Shown: positions 16,825-25,369 of the stretch, one piece after another | How the letters are laid out: each line of letters starts with the position of its first letter | Numbering within the stretch: position 1 is the first letter of the stretch | Assembly (NCBI GenBank): GCA_903904005.1 | Contig: CAIVAR010000113.1 | Location: 1 to 47,141 of the forward strand | DNA from: an uncultured Anaeromyxobacter sp. | Lineage (GTDB): Bacteria > Myxococcota > Myxococcia > Myxococcales > Anaeromyxobacteraceae | Direction of reading: 5' to 3' | DNA length: 47,141 nucleotides | Program-made: the position numbers and the translations under genes | The notes under the pieces: model-generated | What the model was told of the DNA's origin: nothing | What the model saw: the letters and a program-made list of their open reading frames with translations, nothing else | Databases searched by the model: none

Positions 16825-17880
16825 TCAGGGTCCCTGGCTGCCGGCCTGCCGGACCGCGTTCCGCGTCGACGCCTTGACGCGGTACATGGCGGCGTCGGCA
16901 GCGTGGACCACCTTCTCGGCCGTGTCCCCGTCGTCCGGGCAGGTGGCGAGGCCGAAGCTCGCGGTCAGCGGCAGGGCGAGCCCGGCCGACCGGAGAAAGC
17001 GCGCCTCCTCCATGGCGGCCCGGATCCGCTCGGCGACCTGGAGGGCGTGGGCCTGGTCGGTCTCTGGCAGGAGCACCACGAACTCGTCCCCGCCGTAGCG
17101 GACCGGGACGTCGAGGGTCCGGATGCAGGCCCGCAGGAGCTCCCCGACCTCGAGGAGCACCGCGCTCCCGGCCTGGTGGCCGTGCGTGTCGTTCACCTGC
17201 TTGAAGTGGTCGAGGTCGACGAACACGAGCGAGAAGGGGCGCCCGGTCCGCGCGGTGCGCTCCACCTCCAGCTCGAGTTGCCGCCACAGGTGGCGGGAGT
17301 TGAAGAGCCCGGTGTGCTCGTCGCGGAGGGTGAGCTCCCGGATGCGCTCGTAGGCCCGGGCGTTGTCGATGGCGATGGCGGCGTAGTCGGCGAGCGCCTC
17401 GAGGGTCCGCCGGTCGGCCTCGTCGAACGGGTGGCCACCCCGGGGGTTCACGAGCTCGATCACCCCGAGCACCCTCCCCTTCGACCGGAGCGGCACGGCG
17501 AGCAGGCTGCCGGTCACCATGCCGGAGGCGTCGTCGAAGCGGGCCGCGAAGCGGGGGTCGGCCCGGACGTCGGAGACGAGCAGCGGCTCCCCGGTCGCGG
17601 CCACGCTCCCCGCCACGCCCTCGCCGATGGGCAGCCGCATGGACTTGAGCCGCTCGGCCCCCTCGCCGACCGCGATCTCGAAGACCAGGTCGTTCTTCAG
17701 CTCGTCGACGAGGAGCAGCGACCAGTGATCGGGGCGGAGCACCGAACTCATCTTCTGCATGATGAGGGCGAGCACCTCGTGGATGTCGAGGGTGCCGGCG
17801 AGGGTCCGCCCGATCTCGTTGAAGGCCTGGAGTTCGTGCACCTTCCGCTCCAGCTCGGTCAGCAGGTCGCGGGGCTCCAT
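16825..17880 (-). CDS. GAF-GGDEF diguanylate cyclase
   Basis: This 351-aa signalling protein has a short coiled-coil start ([21 protein letters not shown]), a GAF sensor domain (about 25-175; [43 protein letters not shown]) and a GGDEF domain (about 185-345). The active site YGGDEFVV (263-267) is intact and should make cyclic di-GMP from two GTP. RTLD at 254-257, five residues before it, is a complete allosteric I-site, so product inhibition is expected. There is no membrane segment, so it should be cytosolic. ATG 17880 is the start; upstream in-frame codons overlap maf. The GAF ligand is not predictable. Confidence 0.95.
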   Translation of the reverse strand: MEPRDLLTELERKVHELQAFNEIGRTLAGTLDIHEVLALIMQKMSSVLRPDHWSLLLVDELKNDLVFEIAVGEGAERLKSMRLPIGEGVAGSVAATGEPLLVSDVRADPRFAARFDDASGMVTGSLLAVPLRSKGRVLGVIELVNPRGGHPFDEADRRTLEALADYAAIAIDNARAYERIRELTLRDEHTGLFNSRHLWRQLELEVERTARTGRPFSLVFVDLDHFKQVNDTHGHQAGSAVLLEVGELLRACIRTLDVPVRYGGDEFVVLLPETDQAHALQVAERIRAAMEEARFLRSAGLALPLTASFGLATCPDDGDTAEKVVHAADAAMYRVKASTRNAVRQAGSQGP

Positions 17881-17920
17881 GGTCGAGGATCGTGGTAGCA
17901 ATACGACGGGTCGTTCGTCA

Positions 17921-18514
17921 ATGAGCCTCGTCCTCGCATCCCAGAGCCCCCGCCGTCGGGAACTGCTCGCCTCCGTCGGCCTGTCGCCGGTGGTGCGCGT
18001 TTCACCCACCGACGAGTCGGTCCGGCCGGGAGAGGGCGCCCTGCCCTACGTGCGTCGCCTGGCCCGGGAGAAGTCCGAGGCGGTGAGCGCACTTCCCGGC
18101 GAGATCGTCCTCGCCGCCGACACGGCCGTGGTGCTCGGGAGCGAGATCCTGGGCAAGCCGCGGGACGAGGAGGACGCCCGCCGGATGCTCCGGGCCCTGT
18201 CCGGGAGGACCCACGTCGTCGCCACCGGGGTCCACGCCCGGACCGTTCCGGACGGCGGTGGGGACCCCCGGACGGAGACCCTGGCGGTCTCCACGGCGGT
18301 GCGCTTCGCCACCCTCAGCGAGGAGCGCATCGCCTGGTACGTGGCCACCGGGGAGCCGCTCGACAAGGCCGGCGCCTACGCGCTGCAGGGGTCCGGGGGC
18401 TCGCTGGTCCGGGGCGTGGCCGGAAGCGTCTCCAACGTGGTCGGCCTCCCGCTCGCCGAGACCCTCGCGATGCTCGGCCGGCTCGGCCTCCCGCTCCCGT
18501 GGGGTCACCGGTGA
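17921..18514 (+). CDS. maf: Maf-family nucleotide pyrophosphatase
   Basis: Maf proteins hydrolyse non-canonical or pyrimidine nucleoside triphosphates to monophosphates, a house-cleaning role that can affect septation. The 197-aa product has [12 protein letters not shown] at the N-terminus, the [11 protein letters not shown] strand, [26 protein letters not shown] and [11 protein letters not shown] at the end, with normal length. I cannot decide by eye between the dTTP/UTP and the m7GTP subfamilies. Its stop overlaps the GTG of the next gene (GTGA), so the two are translationally coupled. It is divergent from the GGDEF gene with 40 bp between. Confidence 0.93.
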   Translation: MSLVLASQSPRRRELLASVGLSPVVRVSPTDESVRPGEGALPYVRRLAREKSEAVSALPGEIVLAADTAVVLGSEILGKPRDEEDARRMLRALSGRTHVVATGVHARTVPDGGGDPRTETLAVSTAVRFATLSEERIAWYVATGEPLDKAGAYALQGSGGSLVRGVAGSVSNVVGLPLAETLAMLGRLGLPLPWGHR

Positions 18515-19158
18515 GCGAGAGCACCATCGCCACCCGGCTCGAGGGCGTCCGGCGCACGGTTCCGGCCGGCGTGACCCTGGTCGCGGTCTCCAAGTCGCAT
18601 CCCGCCGAGGCGATCCGGGAGGCCCACGCGGCGGGGCAGCGCGACTTCGGGGAGAACTACGTCCAGGAGTGGCGGGACAAGGCCGAGGGGCTCGCCGACC
18701 TGCCGGGGATCGTCTGGCACTTCATCGGCTCGCTCCAGACCAACAAGGTGAAGTACCTCGCCGGCAAGGTCGCCCTCGTCCACACGGTCGACCGGGAGGA
18801 GCTGGGCCGGGAGATCGCGAAGCGCTGGGAGAAGGCGGGCGCGCGCGCCCGCGTCCTCGTCGAGGTGAACCTGGGCGGCGAGGCCTCGAAGGGGGGATGC
18901 CGGCCCGGCGACGTTCCCGCCCTCGTCGATCGCCTCCGCGCGCTGCCGGCGCTCGACGTGGCCGGGCTCACCTGCATCCCGCCGCCGGAGGACGATCCGC
19001 GGCCGCACTTCCGGGCGCTGCGCGCGCTCCGGGATTCGCTCGGCCTCGTCGATCTCTCGATGGGGATGAGCGGGGACTACCCGGTGGCCATCGAGGAGGG
19101 CTCGACCCTCGTTCGGGTGGGGACCGCCATCTTCGGGGAGCGGGTTCGCCGCGAGTGA
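18511..19158 (+). CDS. YggS-family PLP homeostasis protein
   Basis: This is a 215-aa PLP-binding protein of the YggS/PROSC family, which buffers pyridoxal phosphate without a known catalytic reaction. The PLP lysine lies in LVAVSKSHP. Other family blocks are [52 protein letters not shown] and [29 protein letters not shown]. It is slightly shorter than average. GTG 18511 overlaps the maf stop; family members also often neighbour proC, which lies about 16 kb away here. Confidence 0.95.
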   Translation: MSESTIATRLEGVRRTVPAGVTLVAVSKSHPAEAIREAHAAGQRDFGENYVQEWRDKAEGLADLPGIVWHFIGSLQTNKVKYLAGKVALVHTVDREELGREIAKRWEKAGARARVLVEVNLGGEASKGGCRPGDVPALVDRLRALPALDVAGLTCIPPPEDDPRPHFRALRALRDSLGLVDLSMGMSGDYPVAIEEGSTLVRVGTAIFGERVRRE

Positions 19159-19171
19159 AGGCGGGGCGACC

Positions 19172-19393
19172 TCACGACTCCCGCAGCCGCAACCGCCCCT
19201 CGTCGTTCACGGCCACCCTGTACTCGGTGCCGCAGTAGTAGCAGAGCACCTCGTCCCCGTCGGAGAACCCGTCGTCATAGGGGTTGCTGGCGTCGCACGA
19301 CGGGCAGTCGAACTCCTTGAAGACCCTTCGCTTGCCGCCCTGGTCGCCGGCGTCGCCCGGTTCGTCGTCGATTCCATGCGGGTCGTACGGCAT
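19172..19393 (-). CDS. small zinc-ribbon protein (73 aa)
   Basis: This 73-aa acidic protein has two CxxC knuckles (CPSC and, 21 residues after its end, CYYC followed by GTEYRV), the spacing of a zinc ribbon. The N-terminal third is Asp/Gly-rich and probably disordered; the C-terminus forms a short strand with NDEGRLRLRE. It may bind nucleic acid or another protein, but nothing specific can be read. ATG 19393 is the start. It converges with yggS (13 bp between stops) and is divergent from the DUF3108-like gene. Confidence 0.8.
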   Translation of the reverse strand: MPYDPHGIDDEPGDAGDQGGKRRVFKEFDCPSCDASNPYDDGFSDGDEVLCYYCGTEYRVAVNDEGRLRLRES

Positions 19394-19511
19394 ACGGGAA
19401 GAGTAGCCATTCCCTTCCTGCTTTCCAACCCGGTGGACCCGGGTTCCCGTCTGGGCATCTGGCGCGCAACGGCGCCCCATCCCGGCTATCCTCCCCGGAG
19501 GAGGTCGCCCC

Positions 19512-20264
19512 CTGATCGCCCTCGCCGCGCTCGCCTCGCTCCTCGTCGCCGCCGAACCCTGCACCCTGCCCACGCTTAGGCCGGGGCCGGTCCCCTGGCG
19601 CGCCGGAGAGGTGCTCCAGTACGACCTCGAGGTCATGGGGATGGTGAAGGCCGGCACGATGTCGATGGAGGCGGGGCGCCCGATGTTCGGCGGGACGCAG
19701 ATCCCGCTCAAGGCCCACGTCAAGAACACCTCGGTCTTCGCCAAGATCCGGCGCATCGTCGGCACCGCCATGTCCTGGGTGGATGCGAAGACGCTGCTCC
19801 CCGAGCGGGCCCGGGACGACGTGCTCGAGGACGGCGTGAAGAAGGTGAGCGACTCCCGCATCCGCGGCGACCCCGCGGCGGTGGTCATCGAGACCGACTT
19901 CGGCGGCCAGAAGGGCTCCGCGCGATACGAGCGGCAGGGGGAGGTCCTCGACGCCCTCTCGGCGGCCTACTACCTGCGCGCGGCGGACCTGAAGCCGGGG
20001 CAGGAACTCTGCTTCGACGTGGTGGGGCTCCGTCGCTTCTGGCGGTTCCGCGGCAAGGTGGCCGTGAAGCCCGAGCGGGTCGACAGCGCGGGCGGCCTCT
20101 TCGACACCCTGCGCGTGGAGGGGACCATCGAGCGGGCCGACAAGCCCGGCACGAAGCGGCCACTCTACGTGTGGATCTCCACCGACCCGCGGCGGGTGCT
20201 GGTGGGCGCGGTGAGCGAGATCGACCTGGGTCCGGCGTCGGCCCTGCTGTCGCGGCCGCCCTGA
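19512..20264 (+). CDS. DUF3108-like secreted protein, probable CTG start
   Basis: The conserved part resembles DUF3108: EVLQYDLEVMGMVKAGTMSM, a TAMSWVDAKTLLPERAR block, DALSAAYYLRAADLKPG and a closing barrel strand RRVLVGAVSEIDLG. The first ordinary start in this frame is GTG 19611, but it cuts into the conserved WRAGEVLQYD segment. Upstream, without any in-frame ATG, GTG or TTG, lies CTG 19512. It has GGAGGAGG 7 nt before it and encodes a hydrophobic leader LIALAALASLLVAAEPC. I therefore place the start at CTG, giving 250 aa with a cleavable-type signal that lacks the usual positive N-region. Such proteins are mostly periplasmic and of unknown role. A sequencing indel upstream is the alternative explanation. 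Confidence 0.75.
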   Translation: MIALAALASLLVAAEPCTLPTLRPGPVPWRAGEVLQYDLEVMGMVKAGTMSMEAGRPMFGGTQIPLKAHVKNTSVFAKIRRIVGTAMSWVDAKTLLPERARDDVLEDGVKKVSDSRIRGDPAAVVIETDFGGQKGSARYERQGEVLDALSAAYYLRAADLKPGQELCFDVVGLRRFWRFRGKVAVKPERVDSAGGLFDTLRVEGTIERADKPGTKRPLYVWISTDPRRVLVGAVSEIDLGPASALLSRPP

Positions 20265-20266
20265 GC

Positions 20267-20785
20267 CTAGACCAGGCCGCGCGAGCGGCGCAGCAACTCG
20301 ACGGTCTTGCCGAACTCGACGTCCCAGGCGGTGGTGCCTTCCTGGAGGTGCTTCAGCCGGGCCCGGGCCTCGCGGTCGATCTCGTCGTCGACGTCGAGGT
20401 GGCGCTTGAAGATGCCGAAGATCTTCTTCCGGAGGCCGAGGTCGTCGGAGAAGACCTCCTCGACGTTCCGGGAGACGAGCAGCTGCTCCATCATCTGGCC
20501 GATGACGTACTCGATGCCCTCGTCACCCATCTTGAAGCCGCGGACGTCGGCCATCTCGCGCTTCACCTGGTTGAAGCGGGACTGGTCGTAGCCGCGCCGC
20601 TCCAGGGCCTCGCGGGTGGCGGAATTCACCCGCTCCTCCGCGGCCAGGTACTCCTTCATGACCGAGGCCATGTCCATCTCGGCGTCGTTGACCCGCATGG
20701 TCTCCACCTCGACGTCGCCGTCCTGCATCAGGGTCTGGACGACCTCGCGGGCGATGGTGGGGATGACCTTCGGATAAAGGCGCAT
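20267..20785 (-). CDS. DUF507 family protein
   Basis: This 172-aa protein fits DUF507. The sequence MRLYPKVIPTIAREVVQTL at the start and SVMKEYLAAEERVNSATREALERRGYD in the middle are characteristic. So are GQMMEQLLVSRNVEEVFSDD and the charged FKRHLDVDDEIDREARARLKHL. It is mostly helical, cytosolic and of unknown function. The two halves look like two related helical units. ATG 20785 is preceded by GAGGAAAGAG (minus strand), a good ribosome site. It ends two bases from the convergent DUF3108-like gene. Confidence 0.9.
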   Translation of the reverse strand: MRLYPKVIPTIAREVVQTLMQDGDVEVETMRVNDAEMDMASVMKEYLAAEERVNSATREALERRGYDQSRFNQVKREMADVRGFKMGDEGIEYVIGQMMEQLLVSRNVEEVFSDDLGLRKKIFGIFKRHLDVDDEIDREARARLKHLQEGTTAWDVEFGKTVELLRRSRGLV

Positions 20786-20855
20786 TTTTCTCTTTCCTCG
20801 CGACGCGGGTCTACCGCGCCCGAGCCACGTAACGGCGGTGATCTAAAGGACTTTC

Positions 20856-20885
20856 CGTATAGACTCCACCGCCGGTCGAGGGCAA
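20856..20885 (-). promoter_or_regulatory. possible promoter of the DUF507 gene
   Basis: On the minus strand TTGCCC (20885-20880) is followed by 18 bp and TATACG (20861-20856), about 70 nt before the ATG. The -35 end abuts the U-tract of the upstream aldolase terminator, a sensible layout, but both boxes are only partial matches. Confidence 0.35.
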
Positions 20886-20887
20886 GG

Positions 20888-20928
20888 AAAAAGGGGCTGC
20901 CGACCCGTATCGGGTGGCAACCCCTTTG
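20888..20928 (-). terminator. intrinsic terminator of fructose-bisphosphate aldolase
   Basis: Arms 20890-20907 and 20911-20927 pair over about 16-17 bp with one mismatch/bulge and a three-base loop (TAT). On the minus strand the stem is followed by a run of five T. It begins about 23 nt after the aldolase stop, so it is a strong rho-independent terminator. Confidence 0.85.
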
Positions 20929-20950
20929 CGCTCGACAGGCCGGAAAAAGG

Positions 20951-21871
20951 TCAGGAAGCGTAGATCTTCATGACCTCGTCGAGGAGCTTCAGCGCCTCCG
21001 CCTTGGGGCGCTGGAAGGCGTTGCGCCCCATGATGGACCCGAACGAACCGCCCTCCTTGAGGCCGCGGATCTCGCTCAGGACGTCCTCGGTGCCCTTGGC
21101 CTCGCCGCCGGAGAAGATGACGATGCGCTTGCCGTTGAAGGCGCTCTGGATCACGTGGCGGACACGGTCGGCCAGGGTCTTCGTGGGAATCGCGTACTTC
21201 TCGAAGACCTTCTTGGCCTCGGCCCCTTCGACCAGGTCCTTGGGCGGCTTCACCTTGATGACGTGGGCGCCGAGCTGGGCGGCGATCTGGGCAGCGTAGG
21301 CGGCGATGTCCACGGCCGTCTCACCGTCCTTGGAGACGCCCGCCCCGCGCGGGTAGCTCCACACCACCACGGCGAGCCCCTTGCGCTTGGCCTCCTCGGT
21401 GATGGCCCGGAGGTCCTCGTACTGGCGGTTTCGCGCGCCGGAGCCCGGGTAGATGGTGTATCCGACGGCCGAGCAGCCGAGGCGCAGGGCCTCGTCGACC
21501 GAGCCGGTGATGGCCGAGATGGGCTGGTCCACCTTGGCGAGGCTGTCGGAGTTGTTGAGCTTGAGGATGAGGGGGATCTGGCCGGCGAACTTGGCGGCGC
21601 CGGCCTCCAGGAACCCGAGCGGGGCGGCGTAGGCGTTGCAGCCCGCGTCGATGGCCAGCTGGAAGTGGTAGTCCGGGTCGTACCCGGCCGGGTTCGGGGC
21701 GAAGGAGCGGGCCGGGCCGTGCTCGAAGCCCTGGTCGACCGGGAGGATGACGAGCTTGCCGGTGCCGCCGAGCTTCCCGTGGCCGAGCAGGCGGGCCAGG
21801 TTGGTGAGCGTGCCCGGGCTGTCGGACGAGTACCAGGACAGGATTTCCTTCACGCGCGGTGTGATCTTCAT
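20951..21871 (-). CDS. fbaB: class I fructose-bisphosphate aldolase (archaeal/DhnA type)
   Basis: This 306-aa aldolase should interconvert fructose-1,6-bisphosphate with DHAP and glyceraldehyde-3-phosphate through a Schiff base. Family features are VILPVDQGFEHGP, the LKLNNSD strand, GSVDEALRLGCSAVGYTIYPGS, VVVWSYPRG, the lysine-bearing strand HVIKVKPP (K206/K208) and VIFSGGEAKG. GSIMGRNAFQRP near the C-terminus makes the phosphate site. It resembles the DhnA/FbaB group, not the zinc class II enzymes. GGAG lies 6 nt before the ATG. A strong terminator follows. It sits downstream of the AddAB-like genes with a 66-bp gap and may have its own promoter (TATAAC at 21937-21932). Confidence 0.95.
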   Translation of the reverse strand: MKITPRVKEILSWYSSDSPGTLTNLARLLGHGKLGGTGKLVILPVDQGFEHGPARSFAPNPAGYDPDYHFQLAIDAGCNAYAAPLGFLEAGAAKFAGQIPLILKLNNSDSLAKVDQPISAITGSVDEALRLGCSAVGYTIYPGSGARNRQYEDLRAITEEAKRKGLAVVVWSYPRGAGVSKDGETAVDIAAYAAQIAAQLGAHVIKVKPPKDLVEGAEAKKVFEKYAIPTKTLADRVRHVIQSAFNGKRIVIFSGGEAKGTEDVLSEIRGLKEGGSFGSIMGRNAFQRPKAEALKLLDEVMKIYAS

Positions 21872-21903
21872 CTTGGGCTCCGGGTCGAGAGGGGAATTGG
21901 CGC

Positions 21904-21921
21904 GGGCCCCGAACGGGGCTC
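21904..21921. promoter_or_regulatory. short GC hairpin between the AddA-like gene and the aldolase gene
   Basis: GCCCC (21906-21910), loop GAAC and GGGGC (21915-21919) pair, extendable by two outer pairs. There is no U-tract. It lies in the aldolase leader and could affect the end of the upstream message or aldolase translation; the role is a guess. Confidence 0.25.
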
Positions 21922-21937
21922 AGCGCGGGCCGTTATA

Positions 21938-24900
21938 TCACGCCGGGAGCGCCCCGGGCGGTCCGAAGCACCGCGCCACGAACCCGCATCCCTCGGCCCG
22001 GCAGCGGACGTCGTCGCGCCCCAGATCGGCCGGGGCGAGGTCGCGACCCTCCCCCCGGGCGGCGGCGAGGGCGAGGGCCGGGGCCTCCGCCGCCAGCCGT
22101 CCGAGCGCCTCCGGAGACGGCGTGACGTCGACCTCCAGGTGGGGGCGCAGGAAGTGGAGCGCGGCGCGCACCGGCCGCCCCGGGAAGGCGCGCGACACGG
22201 CCAGCGCGTAGGCGGCGAGTTGCACCCGGTAGCGCTCCTCGGCGCCGGGGTGGTGGCGGGCGTACTTGTAGTCGAGGATCTCGATCGCCTCGTCGTTCAC
22301 GATGAGTGCATCGAGGGCGCCGTCGAGGTAGCAGGCGGGCTCCCCGTCGAGCCGCAGCAGGAACGGCAGCTCCCGGCGCAGCCGCCCCGCGCGGGCGGCC
22401 CGCGAGAGCCGGTCGCCAGCCGGACCGGCCAGGAAGCGGTCGACCTCCTCGACGATTCGCCGGACCGCAGGCCGGGCGGGATCCTCCCCGCGGCGCGCCG
22501 CCGCGGCGGCGAGGAGCGCCCGCCGCTCCAGCGGGGGCGCGGCGGGATCGACCTCGGCGAGCAGCGCGTGGGCGAGCGTGCCGCGCTCGGTGGCCCGGTC
22601 GGGGGCATCGTCCCCTCCACCGTCGAGTCGTGGCTCGGGAAGGTGCATGGCGCTCACGAACCAGTGTCGCCGGGGGCAGCGGGCGTACTCGGCGAGGCCG
22701 GTCACCGCGACGCGCAGCGGCAGGGCGGGTGGCGCCGGGCGCAGGCGGGGGGGGCGCGGCGCTGCGGACCCGAAGCCTTCGCCGGGGAGGGACGGCGGAG
22801 GGGGCGCCCGCTCGGGAGCCGGCCTGCGCAGGAGCAGCTCCGGTGGGGCGCGCGCCACCACCTCGGCCCACGAGCCCGAGGTGGTTCGCCCGCCCGCGCC
22901 GGAGAGCACGACCCGATCGCAGGCGCGGGTGAGCGCGACGTAGAGGAGGCGGCGCGACTCGGCCGCCTCCGCCGCGCCGGCCGCTGCCCGCAGCCGGGCC
23001 GTCGTGGCCGTCTCCTCCGCGCCCTCGCCGCCGTCCGGGTGGTGCGGAGCCGCCACCCGCCCCTGCCCGTCGAGCACCGCCCGGCGCTGGGCCGCCGGAG
23101 GGCGTGCCGAGAGTTCCGGCACGAGGACCACCGGCCACTCGAGCCCCTTCGCCTGGTGCACGGTGAGGAGGGCCACGGCGTCGGCGGCGCCCCCCTCCGC
23201 CTCCGGCTCGCGTGGAGGACGGAGCGCCATGCGGCGGAGACGGGCGGCGAGGTCGCCCGGCGTCGCGCCGCGCGCCCCCTCCTTCCGCGCCAGCGAGAGG
23301 GCCTTCCGGAGGTTTCCGGCCCGCCGTTCCCCGTCGGGGCCGGCCAGCAACGCCGCCTCCAGATCGAGCCGGCGCACCGCAAGCTCCACGAGCTCCCCGA
23401 CATCGAGCCTGCGCCGCGCGTCGCGCAGCTCCCGAAGGGTGGCGAGGAGGCGGCCGAGCCGTTCCCCCTCCCCCGCCGGCGCGCCGTCGCCCCGGGCCCG
23501 GTCGAGCTCCGCCGACGCATCCCCGGGGTCGAGCGCGGCCAGCCGGGAGAGCCGGCCGCGGGAGAGCGCCACCAGCGAGCCATCGGTGATCCCGCAGAGC
23601 GGGGAGCGGAGGAGCGCCGCCCAGGCCACCTCGTCGCCGGGCTCGTCGACGACGGCGCAGAGCTCGCCGAGATCGCGGACCTCGGGCGCCTGGAAGAAGC
23701 CGCCCCCCCGGGCCACGCGGGTGGGCAGCCCCGCCTCGCGCAGCGCCCGCTCGAAGACGCGGACGTGGGTGAGGCGCCGGAAGAGGACCGCCAGCTCCCC
23801 GGGGCGCCTCCCCGCCGCCACCAGCTCGGCCGCGCGGGACGCGACGGCGTGCGCCTCCCGGGTGCGCCGCTCCTCGCCCGTTCCCGCGCCTCCGTCCTCG
23901 AGAAGCTCCGCTGCCGGGAGCTCGCCGCCCGCACGGGTCGACCGCAGCTGGTCCTCCGGACCGAACGGCACGCCGAGCGAGCCGGGGTCGGCCCCGAAGA
24001 TCGCGTTCACGAGCGCGACCACCCCGGCAGAGGAACGGTGGTTCTCCCGGAGGTGGACCACCTGCCCTTCCCCCGCCGCGAGCCGCTCGATGAGCGACGC
24101 GAAGACCGTCACGTCGGCGCCGCGAAACCGGTAGATGGACTGCTTGGCGTCGCCCACCGCAACGCGCAGCGGCGGCGGCGGCGGCGAACCCGCGCCTCCG
24201 TCCGCCGGCGCGAGCAGGTCGAAGAGTTCCGCCTGCAGTCCGTTCACGTCCTGGTACTCGTCGACGAGGAGCGCGCGCAGCCGCGACCGGACCTCGTCGC
24301 GAACCGCGGGCGCGTCCCGCAGGAGATCGCGCGCGCGCACGAGGAGATCGTCGAAGTCGAGCACGCCGGCCCTGCCCTTCGCCGCGCCATACCGGCGCTC
24401 CACCTCCTCCACGAGTGCGGCCAGCGCCGCCGCCCCGGGAGCAGCCGCGAGCTCGGCCGCCGCGAGCGGCAGCACCCGCGCCGCCTCCTCGAGCCGGGCC
24501 CGCGCGGCGGGGAGTTCCGGGGGATCGCGTTTCCCCAGGCGCCAGCCCCGCAGCGCGGCCGCGACCTCGGCAAGACGGACCGCGTCGCCCCATGGATCCG
24601 GATCGCGGGGCGCCTCCCGGTACGCGGCGAGGCGGGTCGCGACCCCGGCGAGCGCCTCCCGGCCGGTCGCGGTGGTGGCGGCGCCGGCCAGGGCGGCGAG
24701 GTCGCCGGCGGCGCCGAGCAGTTCCTCCCGCGCCCGCTCCACCGCGCCGGGATCGCCGGGGACCGCCCCGACGGGTCCGGAGAGCCCCCGGGTGGCCCGC
24801 TCCCGGACGAGGGACGCCGCGGCGTCGGCCAGGGCCCGGGCCCCTCCGAGCGCGGCGGCCAGCCGGCGGGACGGCCCGTCGCCCCGGTCGAGGGCCGCCA

Positions 24901-25369
24901 TGGCCCCCTGCAGCGCCACGGCGGAGAGCAACTCCCCGGCCCCCTCCTCGTCGAGCACCGCGAAGTCGGGGTCGACGCCGGCCTCGAGCGGGTGGAGGCG
25001 GAGCAACCCGGAGGCGTACCCGTGGATGGTCCCCACCGACATGGAGGGGAGCTCGCGCAGCGCGACGGAGAGCCGGGATGCGCGCTCCTCGTCACCTTCG
25101 GCACGAAGCGCGCGGACACCGTCGGCGAGCTCCCTGCCCAGCCGCTCCACGAGCTCCCGTCCCGCACGCTCGGTGAATGTGATGGCCACCACCTCGCGCG
25201 GCGACAGCGGCGCCCCGGGGCCGATCCCGGCCAGCCGGCGGCGCACCAGCTCGAGGAGCGCCGTGGTCTTGCCCGACCCGGCGCCGGCCGAGACGGCGGT
25301 GGCGCCAGCGGCGTCGAAGAGCGCGAGCGCGGCATCGCCCCAGCGGGCGCCGGCGGGCAGCGGGCTCAT
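21938..25369 (-). CDS. AddA-like UvrD helicase-nuclease subunit
   Basis: This is a 1143-aa superfamily-1 helicase with a C-terminal nuclease. Helicase motifs in order are GAGSGKTTALLE (residues 29-40), ITFTERAGREL, FDDLLVRARDLL, LLVDEYQDVN, GDAKQSIYRFRGAD, HLRENHRSS, LTVHQAKGLEWPVV and LYVALTRACDRV. The PD-(D/E)XK part has DGALDALIVNDEAIEILDYKYA and a Q in YRVQLAAYALA. A Cys in YARCPRRHW precedes the nuclease and C-x4-C-x5-C (CRAEGC, then ARC) ends the protein, an Fe-S-type arrangement. The ATG overlaps the stop of the AddB-like gene (ATGA). Together they should resect double-strand ends for RecA-dependent repair. Confidence 0.92.
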   Translation of the reverse strand: MSPLPAGARWGDAALALFDAAGATAVSAGAGSGKTTALLELVRRRLAGIGPGAPLSPREVVAITFTERAGRELVERLGRELADGVRALRAEGDEERASRLSVALRELPSMSVGTIHGYASGLLRLHPLEAGVDPDFAVLDEEGAGELLSAVALQGAMAALDRGDGPSRRLAAALGGARALADAAASLVRERATRGLSGPVGAVPGDPGAVERAREELLGAAGDLAALAGAATTATGREALAGVATRLAAYREAPRDPDPWGDAVRLAEVAAALRGWRLGKRDPPELPAARARLEEAARVLPLAAAELAAAPGAAALAALVEEVERRYGAAKGRAGVLDFDDLLVRARDLLRDAPAVRDEVRSRLRALLVDEYQDVNGLQAELFDLLAPADGGAGSPPPPPLRVAVGDAKQSIYRFRGADVTVFASLIERLAAGEGQVVHLRENHRSSAGVVALVNAIFGADPGSLGVPFGPEDQLRSTRAGGELPAAELLEDGGAGTGEERRTREAHAVASRAAELVAAGRRPGELAVLFRRLTHVRVFERALREAGLPTRVARGGGFFQAPEVRDLGELCAVVDEPGDEVAWAALLRSPLCGITDGSLVALSRGRLSRLAALDPGDASAELDRARGDGAPAGEGERLGRLLATLRELRDARRRLDVGELVELAVRRLDLEAALLAGPDGERRAGNLRKALSLARKEGARGATPGDLAARLRRMALRPPREPEAEGGAADAVALLTVHQAKGLEWPVVLVPELSARPPAAQRRAVLDGQGRVAAPHHPDGGEGAEETATTARLRAAAGAAEAAESRRLLYVALTRACDRVVLSGAGGRTTSGSWAEVVARAPPELLLRRPAPERAPPPPSLPGEGFGSAAPRPPRLRPAPPALPLRVAVTGLAEYARCPRRHWFVSAMHLPEPRLDGGGDDAPDRATERGTLAHALLAEVDPAAPPLERRALLAAAAARRGEDPARPAVRRIVEEVDRFLAGPAGDRLSRAARAGRLRRELPFLLRLDGEPACYLDGALDALIVNDEAIEILDYKYARHHPGAEERYRVQLAAYALAVSRAFPGRPVRAALHFLRPHLEVDVTPSPEALGRLAAEAPALALAAARGEGRDLAPADLGRDDVRCRAEGCGFVARCFGPPGALPA

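Noticed and set aside
20915-20930. TGGCAA-N5-TTGC, matching a sigma-54 -24/-12 promoter on the plus strand
   Set aside because: It is formed by the right arm of the aldolase terminator hairpin and would fire antisense into the aldolase gene; the match is explained by the stem.
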